Positions 1 to 8,220 of a DNA stretch of 64,000 bases are shown piece after piece; the first letter of the stretch is position 1; every line of letters starts with the position of its first letter. Made by a program: the position numbers and the translations under genes. Below the pieces are notes generated by a model. That model ran no database searches. It had not been told where the DNA came from and saw nothing but the letters and a program-made list of their open reading frames with translations. Source of the DNA: Xenophilus sp. AP218F (GTDB lineage Bacteria > Pseudomonadota > Gammaproteobacteria > Burkholderiales > Chromobacteriaceae); assembly GCA_002213445.1 (NCBI GenBank), contig NJIE01000010.1, positions 1-64,000 of the forward strand, read 5' to 3'.

Positions 1-50
1 CCCTCGCTTGCCGCCTGGCGAAACCGCCGATTTCAGGCGGCGAAACCATG

Positions 51-77
51 AAAAACGGGCCGACTGGCGTCGGCCCG
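51..77 (-). terminator. Intrinsic terminator of ilvA-gph
   Basis: A 9-bp perfect GC stem (56-64 with 69-77, loop TGGC) is followed on the minus strand by five T residues (51-55). It lies 37 bases past the gph stop. A second inverted repeat (11-17 with 34-40) lies further downstream and has no T tract. Confidence 0.8.
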
Positions 78-113
78 GGCCGCTTCCGGCAAAAGCTCGC
101 CGACAGCTCCTTC

Positions 114-761
114 TTATAGATGTGCGAGCAACTCCAGTGGATGGGTGATCTGGCAATCCGCGCCCCACGCCTCCGGCTTGTCGCCATCCGCGATGTAGCC
201 CCAGGCCGCCAGCGCGGTCTTCATTCCAACCACGCGCCCCGCCTGGATGTCGCGCTCGGCATCCCCCACATAGATGCAATGCTCCGGAGCAATGCCTATC
301 CGCTCCGCGGCGTACAGCATCGGCTTGGGATCCGGCTTGGCCACGCCCACCGTATCGCCGCTGACCGTTACCGCCGGCGGCGTGGCGAAAGGCAACCAGG
401 GCACCAACCTATCGGTGAAGCGCATCGACTTGTTGGTGATGATGCCCCAGACCAGGCCGCGCGCCTCCAGTTCGGAGATCAGTTCGTTGACGCCGTCGAA
501 CAAGGTGGTGGCTTCCGCCAGATTGGCGTCATACAAATCCATGAAGCGCACCCGCAAGGCTTCCATCCGCTCGGCGCCCAGCTCCGCGCCGAAGCCCAGC
601 CGCACCACCCCCCGCGCGCCGTGGCTGGCTACCGGCCGAATGGTTTCATAAGGCAGCGGCGACAAGCCTTCTTCCACCAGCAACCGGTTGAGCGCCGCGC
701 CCAGATCGCGAGCGGTGTCAGCCAGGGTGCCGTCCAAATCGAACAATACTGCTTTGATCAT
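114..761 (-). CDS. gph: Phosphoglycolate phosphatase-like HAD hydrolase
   Basis: Cytosolic HAD-superfamily phosphatase of 215 aa. It probably removes phosphate from 2-phosphoglycolate or a similar small phosphoester. The N-terminus carries motif I (DLDGT, both catalytic aspartates), then a helical cap, then a conserved Lys in the VAKPDP stretch and motif IV (GDAERD). An ATG 12 bases further upstream is open, but GGAAGG sits just before the internal ATG at 761, so that start is preferred. It is the second gene of an ilvA-gph unit, 15 bases after the ilvA stop. Substrate assignment within the family is uncertain; another sugar-phosphate phosphatase is possible. Confidence 0.8.
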   Translation of the reverse strand: MIKAVLFDLDGTLADTARDLGAALNRLLVEEGLSPLPYETIRPVASHGARGVVRLGFGAELGAERMEALRVRFMDLYDANLAEATTLFDGVNELISELEARGLVWGIITNKSMRFTDRLVPWLPFATPPAVTVSGDTVGVAKPDPKPMLYAAERIGIAPEHCIYVGDAERDIQAGRVVGMKTALAAWGYIADGDKPEAWGADCQITHPLELLAHL

Positions 762-776
762 GATGCCTTCCATCGA

Positions 777-2306
777 TTACCTGGCGGTTTTGCCGAGGAA
801 TAGTTTGTAAGCCGGGTTGTGGGTTTCTTCTATGTGGGGATAGCCCAAGCCTTGCAAGAACTGCTGGAACGCCGCCTCGTCGCCCGCCGGCACCTGGATG
901 CCGACCAACACCCGGCCGTAATCCGCGCCGTGGTTGCGGTAATGGAACAAGCTGATATTCCAGTTTATGCACATCGTGTTCAGGAAGCGCATCAGCGCGC
1001 CGGGGCGATCGGGGAACTCGAAGCGCAACACCCGCTCGTCCTTGAGTTGCGGCGCGTGGCCGCCCACCAGGTGGCGAATGTGCAGCTTGGCCAGCTCGTT
1101 GTCGGTGAGGTCCAATCCTTCCAGCTCGGCGGCGCGCAGATCGCCCAGCAAGCGCTCGACATCCTCGCGGCCGCTGATCTGCACGCCGACGAAGACATGC
1201 GCCACGCCCGGATCGGCGAAACGGTAATTGAACTCGGTGATATTGCGACCGCCGATCACCGCGCAGAAGCGCTTGAAGCTGCCCGGTTTTTCCGGAATGG
1301 CGACGGCGATGATGGCTTCGCGGCGCTCGCCCAGCTCGGAGCGCTCGGAGACGTGGCGCAGGCGGTCGAAATTCATGTTGGCGCCGCAGGAAATCGCCAC
1401 CAGCGTCTGCCCCGCGCAGCCTTCGCGCTCGACATAAGCCTTGGCGCCCGCCAGCGCCAGCGCGCCAGCCGGCTCGACGATGGAGCGGGTATCCTCGAAG
1501 GTGTCCTTGATGGCGGCGCAGATGGCGTCGGAATCCACCAGGATGATTTCATCAAGCAGTTCGCGACAGATGCGGAAGGTTTCCTCGCCCACCAGCTTGA
1601 CCGCCACGCCGTCGGCGAACAGACCGACATCCTTCAACTCCACGCGCTCGCCCTTGGCGATGGACTGGCGCATCGCGTCGGAATCCACCGGCTGCACGCC
1701 GATGATCTTGATTTCCGGCTTCAGGCGCTTGATGAAGCTTGCCACGCCCGAGGCCAGGCCGCCGCCGCCGATGGCGACGAACACCGCGTCGATAGGATCG
1801 GGATGCTGGCGCAGGATTTCCATGCCTATCGTCCCCTGCCCGGCGATCACATCCGGATCGTCAAACGGCGGGATATAGGTGCGGCCGCTCTCCCTGGCCA
1901 GCGTCAGGGCGTGCAGATACGCCTCGTTGAAGGAGTCGCCGAACAGCACCACCTGGCCGCCGCGCTGCTTGACCGCGTCGATCTTGATTTGCGGCGTCGT
2001 CACCGGCATGACGATGACGGCCTCGCAGCCCAGCTTGCTGGCCGACAGCGCCACGCCCTGGGCGTGGTTGCCGGCGCTAGCGGTGATCACGCCCTTGTCG
2101 CGCAGACTGGCCGGCAGCTTGGCCATCTTGTTGTACGCGCCGCGCAGCTTGAAGGAAAACACCGGCTGCAGATCTTCGCGCTTGAGCAAAATGCGATTGC
2201 CCAACCGGCGCGACAGGTTGGGGGCCAAATCCAGCGGCGTCTCGATGGCGACATCATAGACGCGGGATGTAAGGATGCGCTCCAGATAGTCTTGCTTGTC
2301 TTGCAT
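777..2306 (-). CDS. ilvA: Biosynthetic threonine dehydratase (threonine ammonia-lyase)
   Basis: PLP enzyme of 509 aa that converts threonine to 2-oxobutyrate and ammonia, the first committed step of isoleucine synthesis. The PLP lysine lies in SFKLRGAYNK near residue 60 and the glycine-rich phosphate loop (GGGGLASG) near 190. Two ACT-like regulatory domains fill roughly residues 330-509, each with the FPERPGAL/EKPGSFKRF-type start. This two-domain tail is typical of the isoleucine-inhibited biosynthetic form rather than the short catabolic TdcB. The start at 2306 is preceded by GGAGAG eight bases upstream; longer in-frame starts lack a ribosome site. gph follows in the same unit. Confidence 0.95.
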   Translation of the reverse strand: MQDKQDYLERILTSRVYDVAIETPLDLAPNLSRRLGNRILLKREDLQPVFSFKLRGAYNKMAKLPASLRDKGVITASAGNHAQGVALSASKLGCEAVIVMPVTTPQIKIDAVKQRGGQVVLFGDSFNEAYLHALTLARESGRTYIPPFDDPDVIAGQGTIGMEILRQHPDPIDAVFVAIGGGGLASGVASFIKRLKPEIKIIGVQPVDSDAMRQSIAKGERVELKDVGLFADGVAVKLVGEETFRICRELLDEIILVDSDAICAAIKDTFEDTRSIVEPAGALALAGAKAYVEREGCAGQTLVAISCGANMNFDRLRHVSERSELGERREAIIAVAIPEKPGSFKRFCAVIGGRNITEFNYRFADPGVAHVFVGVQISGREDVERLLGDLRAAELEGLDLTDNELAKLHIRHLVGGHAPQLKDERVLRFEFPDRPGALMRFLNTMCINWNISLFHYRNHGADYGRVLVGIQVPAGDEAAFQQFLQGLGYPHIEETHNPAYKLFLGKTAR

Positions 2307-2471
2307 TCGACACTCTCCGTTAAATCTCTGTTTTCTAATTTTGAACCCCCAGAGTATCAGGAACTCCAAGCAGGCGGAAAGCCTGTCGCCACGGCATTGC
2401 TGCATCGCGCAAAAGTCGTTGCCGTCCATTAAAAGCCGGCCCGGACGGCAGCCTTGGGCGTCTTTGCCGTG

Positions 2472-2477
2472 TATAAT
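2472..2477 (+). promoter_or_regulatory. Sigma-70 -10 box for dacC
   Basis: A perfect TATAAT lies 43 bases before the dacC ATG. No good -35 hexamer is seen 16-18 bases upstream, so this is only the -10 half of a promoter. No clear Shine-Dalgarno precedes the dacC ATG. Confidence 0.5.
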
Positions 2478-2520
2478 CGACGGCTACTGTTTGTGACCCA
2501 TCGCTACATCACACTCCAAA

Positions 2521-3666
2521 ATGAAAAAACTCACCTCCCTGCTGGTGGCTGCCGCCATTGCCCTGCCGTCCGTTTCGTTCGCCAACGCCGCCTTCCTGCC
2601 GCCCGCGCCGGAAATCGCAGGCAAAGCCTACTATCTGGTGGACTACAACAGCGCTCAGGTGCTGGCCGCCCGCGACCCCGACGCCCGCATCGAGCCGGCC
2701 TCGCTGACCAAGCTGATGACCGCCTACCTGACCTTCAAGGCGCTGAAGGAAAAGCGCCTGACGCTGGATCAGACGCTGACCGTCTCCCAGCGCGGCTGGA
2801 AAACCGAAGGCTCGCGCATGTTCCTAGACCCGAAAGTGCCGGCCAAGGTGGATGACCTGATCAAGGGCATGATCGTGCAGTCCGGCAACGACGCCTGCGT
2901 GACGCTGGCCGAAGCCATCGCCGGCAGCGAGGACGTGTTCGCCCAAGTGATGACCCAGCAGGCGCAGAAGCTGGGCATGAAGAACACCCAGTTCAAGAAC
3001 GCCACCGGCCTGCCTAGCCCCGAGCACTACACCACCGTGCACGATCTGGGCATTCTGGCCGCCGCGCTGATCCGCGACTTCCCCGAGTTCTACCCGATCT
3101 ACTCGATGAAGTCGTTCGCGTACAACAACATCAACCAGCCCAACCGCAACCTGCTGCTGTATCGCGACCCCAACGTGGACGGCATGAAGACCGGCTACAC
3201 CGACAGCGCCGGCTACAATATGGTAACGTCCAGCCACCGCGACGGCCGTCGCGTGATTTCGGTGGTAGTGGGCACCGCCAGCCCGGAAGCGCGGGCGGTG
3301 GAAAGCTCCAAGCTGTTGAATTACGGCTTGCAATTCTTCGATACGCCCAAACTTTACGCAGGCAATGCCCGCGTATCGGACGTCGCCGTCTACAAGGGCA
3401 GCGACAAGGTCGTGCCGGTGGGCTTCTCCCAGGACGTGTACGCCACGGTCGTGAAGGGCCAGGCCGCCAAACTGAAGGCCGATCTCACCACCATGCAGCC
3501 GCTGATCGCGCCGATCAAGGCGGGCCAGGTGGTAGGCAAGCTGACCGTATCCCTGGACGGCAAGACCCTGCTGGAGCGCCCGGTCGTGGCGCTCAAGGCA
3601 GTAGAGGAAGGCAACTTCTTCAGCCGCCTGTGGGACAGCATCAAGCTGATGCTGGGCTGGAAATAA
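2521..3666 (+). CDS. dacC: D-alanyl-D-alanine carboxypeptidase (PBP5/PBP6 type)
   Basis: Periplasmic, membrane-attached penicillin-binding protein of 381 aa that trims the terminal D-Ala from peptidoglycan pentapeptides. It has a signal peptide (about residues 1-23, ending SFANA) and the three active-site motifs in order: SxxK as SLTK, SxN as SGN, and KTG in MKTGYTD. A C-terminal beta domain is followed by an amphipathic tail (SRLWDSIKLMLGW) of the kind that anchors PBP5-type enzymes to the inner membrane. It heads the conserved order dacC-ybeD-lipB-lipA. dacA/dacC paralogy cannot be resolved from the sequence alone. Confidence 0.93.
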   Translation: MKKLTSLLVAAAIALPSVSFANAAFLPPAPEIAGKAYYLVDYNSAQVLAARDPDARIEPASLTKLMTAYLTFKALKEKRLTLDQTLTVSQRGWKTEGSRMFLDPKVPAKVDDLIKGMIVQSGNDACVTLAEAIAGSEDVFAQVMTQQAQKLGMKNTQFKNATGLPSPEHYTTVHDLGILAAALIRDFPEFYPIYSMKSFAYNNINQPNRNLLLYRDPNVDGMKTGYTDSAGYNMVTSSHRDGRRVISVVVGTASPEARAVESSKLLNYGLQFFDTPKLYAGNARVSDVAVYKGSDKVVPVGFSQDVYATVVKGQAAKLKADLTTMQPLIAPIKAGQVVGKLTVSLDGKTLLERPVVALKAVEEGNFFSRLWDSIKLMLGWK

Positions 3667-3689
3667 GCCACCCGGCAAACGCAGTATCC

Positions 3690-3727
3690 GGCAAGGCCGC
3701 ACGCTTGGTTGCGGCCTGCCTGTTTTG
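3690..3727 (+). terminator. Intrinsic terminator after dacC
   Basis: GGC(A)AGGCCGCA at 3690-3701 pairs with TGCGGCCTGCC at 3710-3720, with one bulged A, and is followed by TGTTTTG. It lies between dacC and ybeD, so the lipoate genes probably depend on partial read-through or their own promoter. Confidence 0.65.
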
Positions 3728-3749
3728 TAATTGGCAAGAGTAGATAGAC

Positions 3750-4019
3750 ATGTCTGAAGAAAAGCAGGAACTGATGGAATTCCCCTGTCGCTTTCCGCTC
3801 AAGATCATGGGCGAGCGCCACGATGAATTCGTCGCCACCATGACCGAAGTGGTGCGCCTCCACGCCCCCGACCTCGCCGAGGTGGACGTGGTGCTGCGGG
3901 AAAGCTCCGGCGGGCGCTTCTACGCGCTCACCATCACCGTCACCGCCACCTCGCGCCAGCAGCTGGACAATATCTATCTGTCGCTGACCGGCCACCCGAT
4001 GGTGAAAATGGTCCTCTGA
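3750..4019 (+). CDS. ybeD: YbeD/DUF493 family protein
   Basis: Small 89-aa protein of the DUF493 (YbeD) family, which folds as a compact alpha/beta regulatory-like domain. The family hallmark [11 protein letters not shown] lies near the N-terminus and the protein ends in a VKMVL strand, full length for the family. Its biochemical role is not established. The constant position between dacC and lipB in many proteobacteria suggests a link to lipoate or envelope metabolism, but this is only context. It has 13 bases between its stop and the lipB start. Confidence 0.9.
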   Translation: MSEEKQELMEFPCRFPLKIMGERHDEFVATMTEVVRLHAPDLAEVDVVLRESSGGRFYALTITVTATSRQQLDNIYLSLTGHPMVKMVL

Positions 4020-4032
4020 TCCGGGAGTTCAG

Positions 4033-4656
4033 GTGCAACGCATCATCAAACATTTGGGCCTGGTCGATTACGAGCCGACGTGGCGCGCCATGCAGGCTTT
4101 CACCGACCAGCGCGGCGCGGACACCCGGGACGAACTGTGGGTGGTCGAACACCCGCCGGTGTTCACCCAGGGGCTGGCCGGCAAGCCGGAGCACCTGCTG
4201 CGGCAGAGCGACGTCCCCGTGGTCAAGACCGACCGCGGCGGCCAGATCACCTATCACGGGCCGGGCCAACTGGTGGTTTACCTGCTGGTGGACTTCAAGC
4301 GCATGCACATCGGCGTGCGCGAGCTGGTGCGCCACATCGAGCAGGCCGTGATCGACATGCTGGCCGAGCAAGGCATCCGCGCCAATGGCGACGTGGACGC
4401 ACCGGGCGTGTATGTGGACGGCGCCAAGATCTGCTCCTTGGGCCTGCGCATCAAGAACGGCGCCACCTACCACGGCCTGAGTTTGAATGTGGACATGGAC
4501 CTGACCCCGTTTAGCTGGATCAACCCTTGCGGCTACGCCAACCTCAAGGTGACACAAATGAAGAATCTGGGGGTGAACCTCACGGTTGCAGAAGCCGCCG
4601 ACAAGCTGCTGCCGCATCTGGAGCGCCACCTGAGCACAAGCAAGGAGACCGCATGA
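4033..4656 (+). CDS. lipB: Octanoyl-[ACP]:protein N-octanoyltransferase
   Basis: Cytosolic enzyme of 207 aa that moves the octanoyl group from acyl carrier protein to the lipoyl domains of 2-oxoacid dehydrogenases and GcvH, the first step of lipoate assembly. Visible signatures are [14 protein letters not shown] near residue 70, [11 protein letters not shown] near 135 and the catalytic cysteine in NPCGYANL near 163. The GTG start is supported by GGGAG eight bases upstream. The stop overlaps the lipA start (ATGA), indicating translational coupling. Confidence 0.96.
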   Translation: MQRIIKHLGLVDYEPTWRAMQAFTDQRGADTRDELWVVEHPPVFTQGLAGKPEHLLRQSDVPVVKTDRGGQITYHGPGQLVVYLLVDFKRMHIGVRELVRHIEQAVIDMLAEQGIRANGDVDAPGVYVDGAKICSLGLRIKNGATYHGLSLNVDMDLTPFSWINPCGYANLKVTQMKNLGVNLTVAEAADKLLPHLERHLSTSKETA

Positions 4657-5600
4657 AGCCGGACAACCAAGCCGGGGTGAAACACAAGGGCGCAGCCAAG
4701 ACCGCCCGCATCCCGATCAAGATCGTCCCCCTGGACGAAAAACTGAAAAAGCCGGAATGGATTCGCGCCAAGCTGCCCAACGGCCAGCGCTTCCATGAAA
4801 TCAAGCAGATTCTGCGCGAGCAGAAGCTGCACACCGTCTGTGAAGAGGCCACCTGCCCGAATATCGGCGAATGCTTCAGCAAGGGCACGGCCACCTTCAT
4901 GATCATGGGCGACATCTGCACCCGCCGCTGCCCGTTCTGCGACGTCGGCCACGGCCGCCCCAACCCGCTGGACCCGAACGAGCCCAAGCACCTGGCCGAA
5001 AGCGTGGCCGCGATGCGCCTGAAATACGTGGTGGTCACCTCGGTGGACCGCGACGATCTGCGCGACGGCGGCGCGGAGCATTTCGCCGAGTGCATCAGCG
5101 CCGTGCGCGCCGCCTCTCCCGGCACGCAGATCGAAACCCTGGTGCCGGACTTCCGCGGCCGCCTGGATATCGCCATCGACATCCTGACCCAGACGCCGCC
5201 GGACGTGATGAACCACAATCTGGAAACCGTGCCGCGCCTCTACAAGCAGGCTCGCCCGGGCGCGGACTACGCGCACTCGCTGCAGCTCCTGAAAGACTAC
5301 AAGGCCAAGAACCCCGGCGTGCGCACCAAGTCCGGCCTGATGGTGGGCCTTGGCGAAACCGACGAAGAGATTCTGGAAGTGATGCGCGACTTGCGCGCGC
5401 ACGACGTGGACATGCTCACCATCGGCCAGTACCTGCAGCCCTCCGACGGCCACTTGCCGGTGCTGCGCTACGTGCATCCGGACACCTTCAAGATGTTCGA
5501 AGAAAAAGCCTACGAGATGGGCTTCGCCCACGCCGCCGTCGGCGCGATGGTGCGCTCCAGCTACCACGCGGACGTGCAGGCCCACGAAGCCGGCGTGTAA
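4653..5600 (+). CDS. lipA: Lipoyl synthase
   Basis: Radical-SAM enzyme of 315 aa that inserts two sulfur atoms into protein-bound octanoyl chains. Both iron-sulfur clusters are accounted for: the auxiliary-cluster motif [12 protein letters not shown] and the radical-SAM motif CTRRCPFC. The conserved RSSY near the C-terminus supplies the serine ligand of the auxiliary cluster. The start at 4653 overlaps the lipB stop and is preceded by AAGGAG. The upstream in-frame extension to 4527 lies inside lipB and is rejected. Confidence 0.97.
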   Translation: MKPDNQAGVKHKGAAKTARIPIKIVPLDEKLKKPEWIRAKLPNGQRFHEIKQILREQKLHTVCEEATCPNIGECFSKGTATFMIMGDICTRRCPFCDVGHGRPNPLDPNEPKHLAESVAAMRLKYVVVTSVDRDDLRDGGAEHFAECISAVRAASPGTQIETLVPDFRGRLDIAIDILTQTPPDVMNHNLETVPRLYKQARPGADYAHSLQLLKDYKAKNPGVRTKSGLMVGLGETDEEILEVMRDLRAHDVDMLTIGQYLQPSDGHLPVLRYVHPDTFKMFEEKAYEMGFAHAAVGAMVRSSYHADVQAHEAGV

Positions 5601-5623
5601 ACGCCGCCGCGCCAGCCGCGCGC

Positions 5624-5680
5624 AAAGAGCCATTGCCGGATTCACCGCCTCGGCGGCCGTCCGGTCAATGGCTCTTTCTT
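5624..5680 (+). terminator. Intrinsic terminator of the lip operon
   Basis: AAAGAGCCATTG(CCGG) at 5624-5639 pairs with CCGGTCAATGGCTCTTT at 5661-5677 with one bulge, followed by CTTCATTC. It marks the end of dacC-ybeD-lipB-lipA. Confidence 0.75.
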
Positions 5681-5765
5681 CATTCCCTTGCCTGCCCGCG
5701 TGCCGATGAAACGACATCCTTCGCCTCTGCTCGCGCCGTTTGTCATGAATCGCCGGCTGACAGGG

Positions 5766-5771
5766 TATAAT
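5766..5771 (+). promoter_or_regulatory. -10 box upstream of the CqsS-like kinase gene
   Basis: A perfect TATAAT lies 113 bases before the kinase ATG. TTGTCA at 5740-5745 is the nearest -35-like hexamer, but the 20-base spacing is too long for a standard sigma-70 promoter. An activator-dependent or weak promoter is possible. Confidence 0.4.
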
Positions 5772-5883
5772 TCGGCATTCATCCCAGACCGGCCCGAATC
5801 GGCGCAGGCCGATTCGAAACCAGGCCGCAACGCCCAGTTTTCGTCCGTACGCCGCAAACAGGCCAACAACCGCTCCAATCGCC

Positions 5884-7200
5884 ATGAATCCTTACCGCAC
5901 CAGGTCATTTCTTCGCAGTCTGTACGACAACATGGTCCGCAATACCGAGTACCTGACTCCGCGCTTTGGATGGTTCGGGAGCATCGCCGCGATCGGCTTC
6001 CCGCTTTACTACGTGGTCTGGCACTACCTGTTCCCGCAGCCTTACGAAAATCTGCCCTTGCGACTGCTAGGCAGCGCCTTGTTCGTCCCCATCATCCTCG
6101 CCAAGCGCTGGCCTTCCGCCTGGAAAAAACATCTCCCGCTTTACTGGCACGGCGCGCTGCTATTCGCCCTGCCCTTCTTTTTCACCTTCATGCTGCTGCA
6201 CAACCAGAACACTTCCGCCTGGCTGCTGTCCGCGCTGGCCGCCATGTTCCTGATGGTGACGCTGCTGGATTGGCGCAATCTGCTGGTGCAAACCTGCCTG
6301 GGCGTGGCGGCGGCATGGGGCGCTTACCTGCTGACCGCGCCGCGGATCGATCACGGCATGCTGCAGCTGGAGAGCACGCCCATTTATCTTTTCGTGCTGA
6401 TTTTCGGCGCGGTCGCCAACTACACCGCCGAAGCGGTGCGCCTGGAACGCATGCGCACCTTGCGCAGCGCCGCCAGCGCCATCGCCCACGAGTTGCGCAC
6501 GCCGCTGCTCAGCATCAAGGCCGGCGCCGCCGGGCTGAGGCAGCACATCCCCGCCCTGCTGGACAGTTATCGCCTGGCCAAAGAGGCCGAGCTGCCCGTT
6601 CCGCTGATCCGGGAATCGCACCGGGACGCGCTGGCCAACGTCTTGCGAAGAATCGAAGACGAGGTCAACCACTCCAACATCGTCATCGACATGTTGCTGG
6701 TAAACTCCAAGCTCAGCGACATTCACACGGCCGAGCGCGAGCTTTACTTGATGAGCGACACGGTGCGAAAGGCGCTGGATCGTTACCCTTTCGGTCTTGG
6801 CAAGACCAGCCAGCTGGTCCGCACCGAGATCGTGGAGGATTTCCGCTACCGCGGGCACGATCTGCTGATCATGCACTTGATCTTCAACTTGCTGAAAAAC
6901 GCGTTGCGCCATATCGGCATGGCCGGCAAAGGCGATATCCTGATTCGGCTGGAAAACTCAAAAGACGGCGGCCGGCTGGTTTTCCGCGACACCGGGCCCG
7001 GCATTCCGCCCGCGGTTTTGCCGCATATTTTCACGCGCTTTTTTTCATGGCCCGGCACACATAAAGACGGCTCCGGCTCCGGCATCGGACTGGCGTTCTG
7101 CAAAAGCGTGATGGAAGCTTTTGACGGCAGCATCAGTTGCCAATCCAAGCTGGGTGAATTTACCGAATTCGTACTGACTTTCCCAAAGGTGAATGACTGA
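5884..7200 (+). CDS. cqsS: CqsS/LqsS-like membrane sensor histidine kinase
   Basis: Predicted inner-membrane receptor kinase of 438 aa for an alpha-hydroxyketone autoinducer. Residues 28-180 form about six membrane segments. They resemble Vibrio CqsS closely, including GWFGS, a GFPLYY(x)W stretch, FPQPYENL and PFFFTFM. Trp113 and Ser116 line up with CqsS Trp104 and Ser107, which take part in CAI-1 recognition. The phosphorylated His is H202 (AHELRTP), followed by an N box (NLLKNALRH) and G boxes (DTGPGIPP, GSGSGIGLAF). Unlike CqsS it stops after the ATPase domain and has no fused receiver. Its stop overlaps the next gene by one base (TGATG). No clear ribosome site precedes the ATG. The ligand is inferred from homology and the adjacent cqsA. 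Confidence 0.87.
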   Translation: MNPYRTRSFLRSLYDNMVRNTEYLTPRFGWFGSIAAIGFPLYYVVWHYLFPQPYENLPLRLLGSALFVPIILAKRWPSAWKKHLPLYWHGALLFALPFFFTFMLLHNQNTSAWLLSALAAMFLMVTLLDWRNLLVQTCLGVAAAWGAYLLTAPRIDHGMLQLESTPIYLFVLIFGAVANYTAEAVRLERMRTLRSAASAIAHELRTPLLSIKAGAAGLRQHIPALLDSYRLAKEAELPVPLIRESHRDALANVLRRIEDEVNHSNIVIDMLLVNSKLSDIHTAERELYLMSDTVRKALDRYPFGLGKTSQLVRTEIVEDFRYRGHDLLIMHLIFNLLKNALRHIGMAGKGDILIRLENSKDGGRLVFRDTGPGIPPAVLPHIFTRFFSWPGTHKDGSGSGIGLAFCKSVMEAFDGSISCQSKLGEFTEFVLTFPKVND

Positions 7201-8219
7201 TGCGACACCACGCCCCCTTGCTGCACTTCCCGACAACCACGCTATTTGTCGACGACAGCAGAAGCTTTCTCGAAAACCTCAGCCTGCAGCTGGACAGCAG
7301 CCTGGCGTTTCGCTACTTCGACTCGGCGCATCAGGCCTTGGATTACCTGAACGACGACGCGCGCCTTTCCACGTCGCTGGAAGCCGTATTCGCCGAGCAG
7401 GAAGATCAGGATGAATGGCCGCAAAGCAAGCTGGCGGTCGACCTCAAGCTCGACCACATCCTGCGCGAAGCGCAGAACCCGGACCGCTTCGAGCGTGTAT
7501 CCGTCGTGGTGGTGGATTTCGACATGCCGGAAATGGACGGCCTGGAATTGTGTCGCCGCATCGCCGACCCGGCGATCAAGAAAATCCTGCTGACCGGCAA
7601 GGCCGATGAAAAGGTCGCGGTGCGCGCCTTCAACCAGGGATTGATCGACCGCTTCATCCTGAAGCAGGACATCCAGGCGATTCCGGAGCTGAACCAGGCC
7701 ATCGCCGAGCTGCAGCAGGCTTACTTCGAACAACTGACCCAGACCGTGCGCGAAGCGGTGCCGGCGAAATCCTATCGCTTCCTGCGCGATCCGGCATTCG
7801 CCGCCGAACTGGAAAAAATCTGCGCCCAACTGGGCGCGGTGGAGCGCTATCTGCACGCCGCGCCGGCGGGCTACCTGTTGCGCGACGGGCAAGGCAAGGA
7901 GTATCTGCTGCTGGTCAAAACCGACGAAGAGCTGCAAAGCCATCGCGAAATCGCCGAAGATCTGGGCGCGCCGGAAGAACTGCTTGCCCACCTGCGCGGC
8001 AAGCAGTTCGTTCCGTACTTCGCTACCGAAAACGGCGAGTATCAGCCCGGCGGGGCGCACTGGCAGTCATGCCTGCTGCCCGCGGCGACGATAGCCGGCC
8101 GCGAGCTCTGGCATTACGCCATCGCGTTCGAAACCTCGGCCCTGCCGATCAAGGGGTGCGGAGCCTATCACGCCTTCCTCGATCGCCTGGACCAGCAGCA
8201 GCGCGACCACCGGTTCTGA
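7200..8219 (+). CDS. LqsR-like response regulator with uncharacterised C-terminal domain
   Basis: Cytosolic regulator of 339 aa, translationally coupled to the kinase gene. Residues 13-175 are a receiver domain: acidic pair in FVDDS (D18/D19), phospho-acceptor D106 in VDFDMPEMDG, a Thr in LLTGK and a Lys in FILKQ. The gap between the acidic pair and D106 is about 88 residues instead of about 44, so a roughly 45-residue insertion lies inside the receiver. Residues about 180-339 show no helix-turn-helix, GGDEF, EAL or other output domain I can recognise. The arrangement resembles Legionella LqsR, which also lacks a known DNA-binding output. AAAGG lies seven bases before the ATG. It is the probable partner of the upstream kinase. 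Confidence 0.75.
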   Translation: MRHHAPLLHFPTTTLFVDDSRSFLENLSLQLDSSLAFRYFDSAHQALDYLNDDARLSTSLEAVFAEQEDQDEWPQSKLAVDLKLDHILREAQNPDRFERVSVVVVDFDMPEMDGLELCRRIADPAIKKILLTGKADEKVAVRAFNQGLIDRFILKQDIQAIPELNQAIAELQQAYFEQLTQTVREAVPAKSYRFLRDPAFAAELEKICAQLGAVERYLHAAPAGYLLRDGQGKEYLLLVKTDEELQSHREIAEDLGAPEELLAHLRGKQFVPYFATENGEYQPGGAHWQSCLLPAATIAGRELWHYAIAFETSALPIKGCGAYHAFLDRLDQQQRDHRF

Positions 8220-8220
8220 C

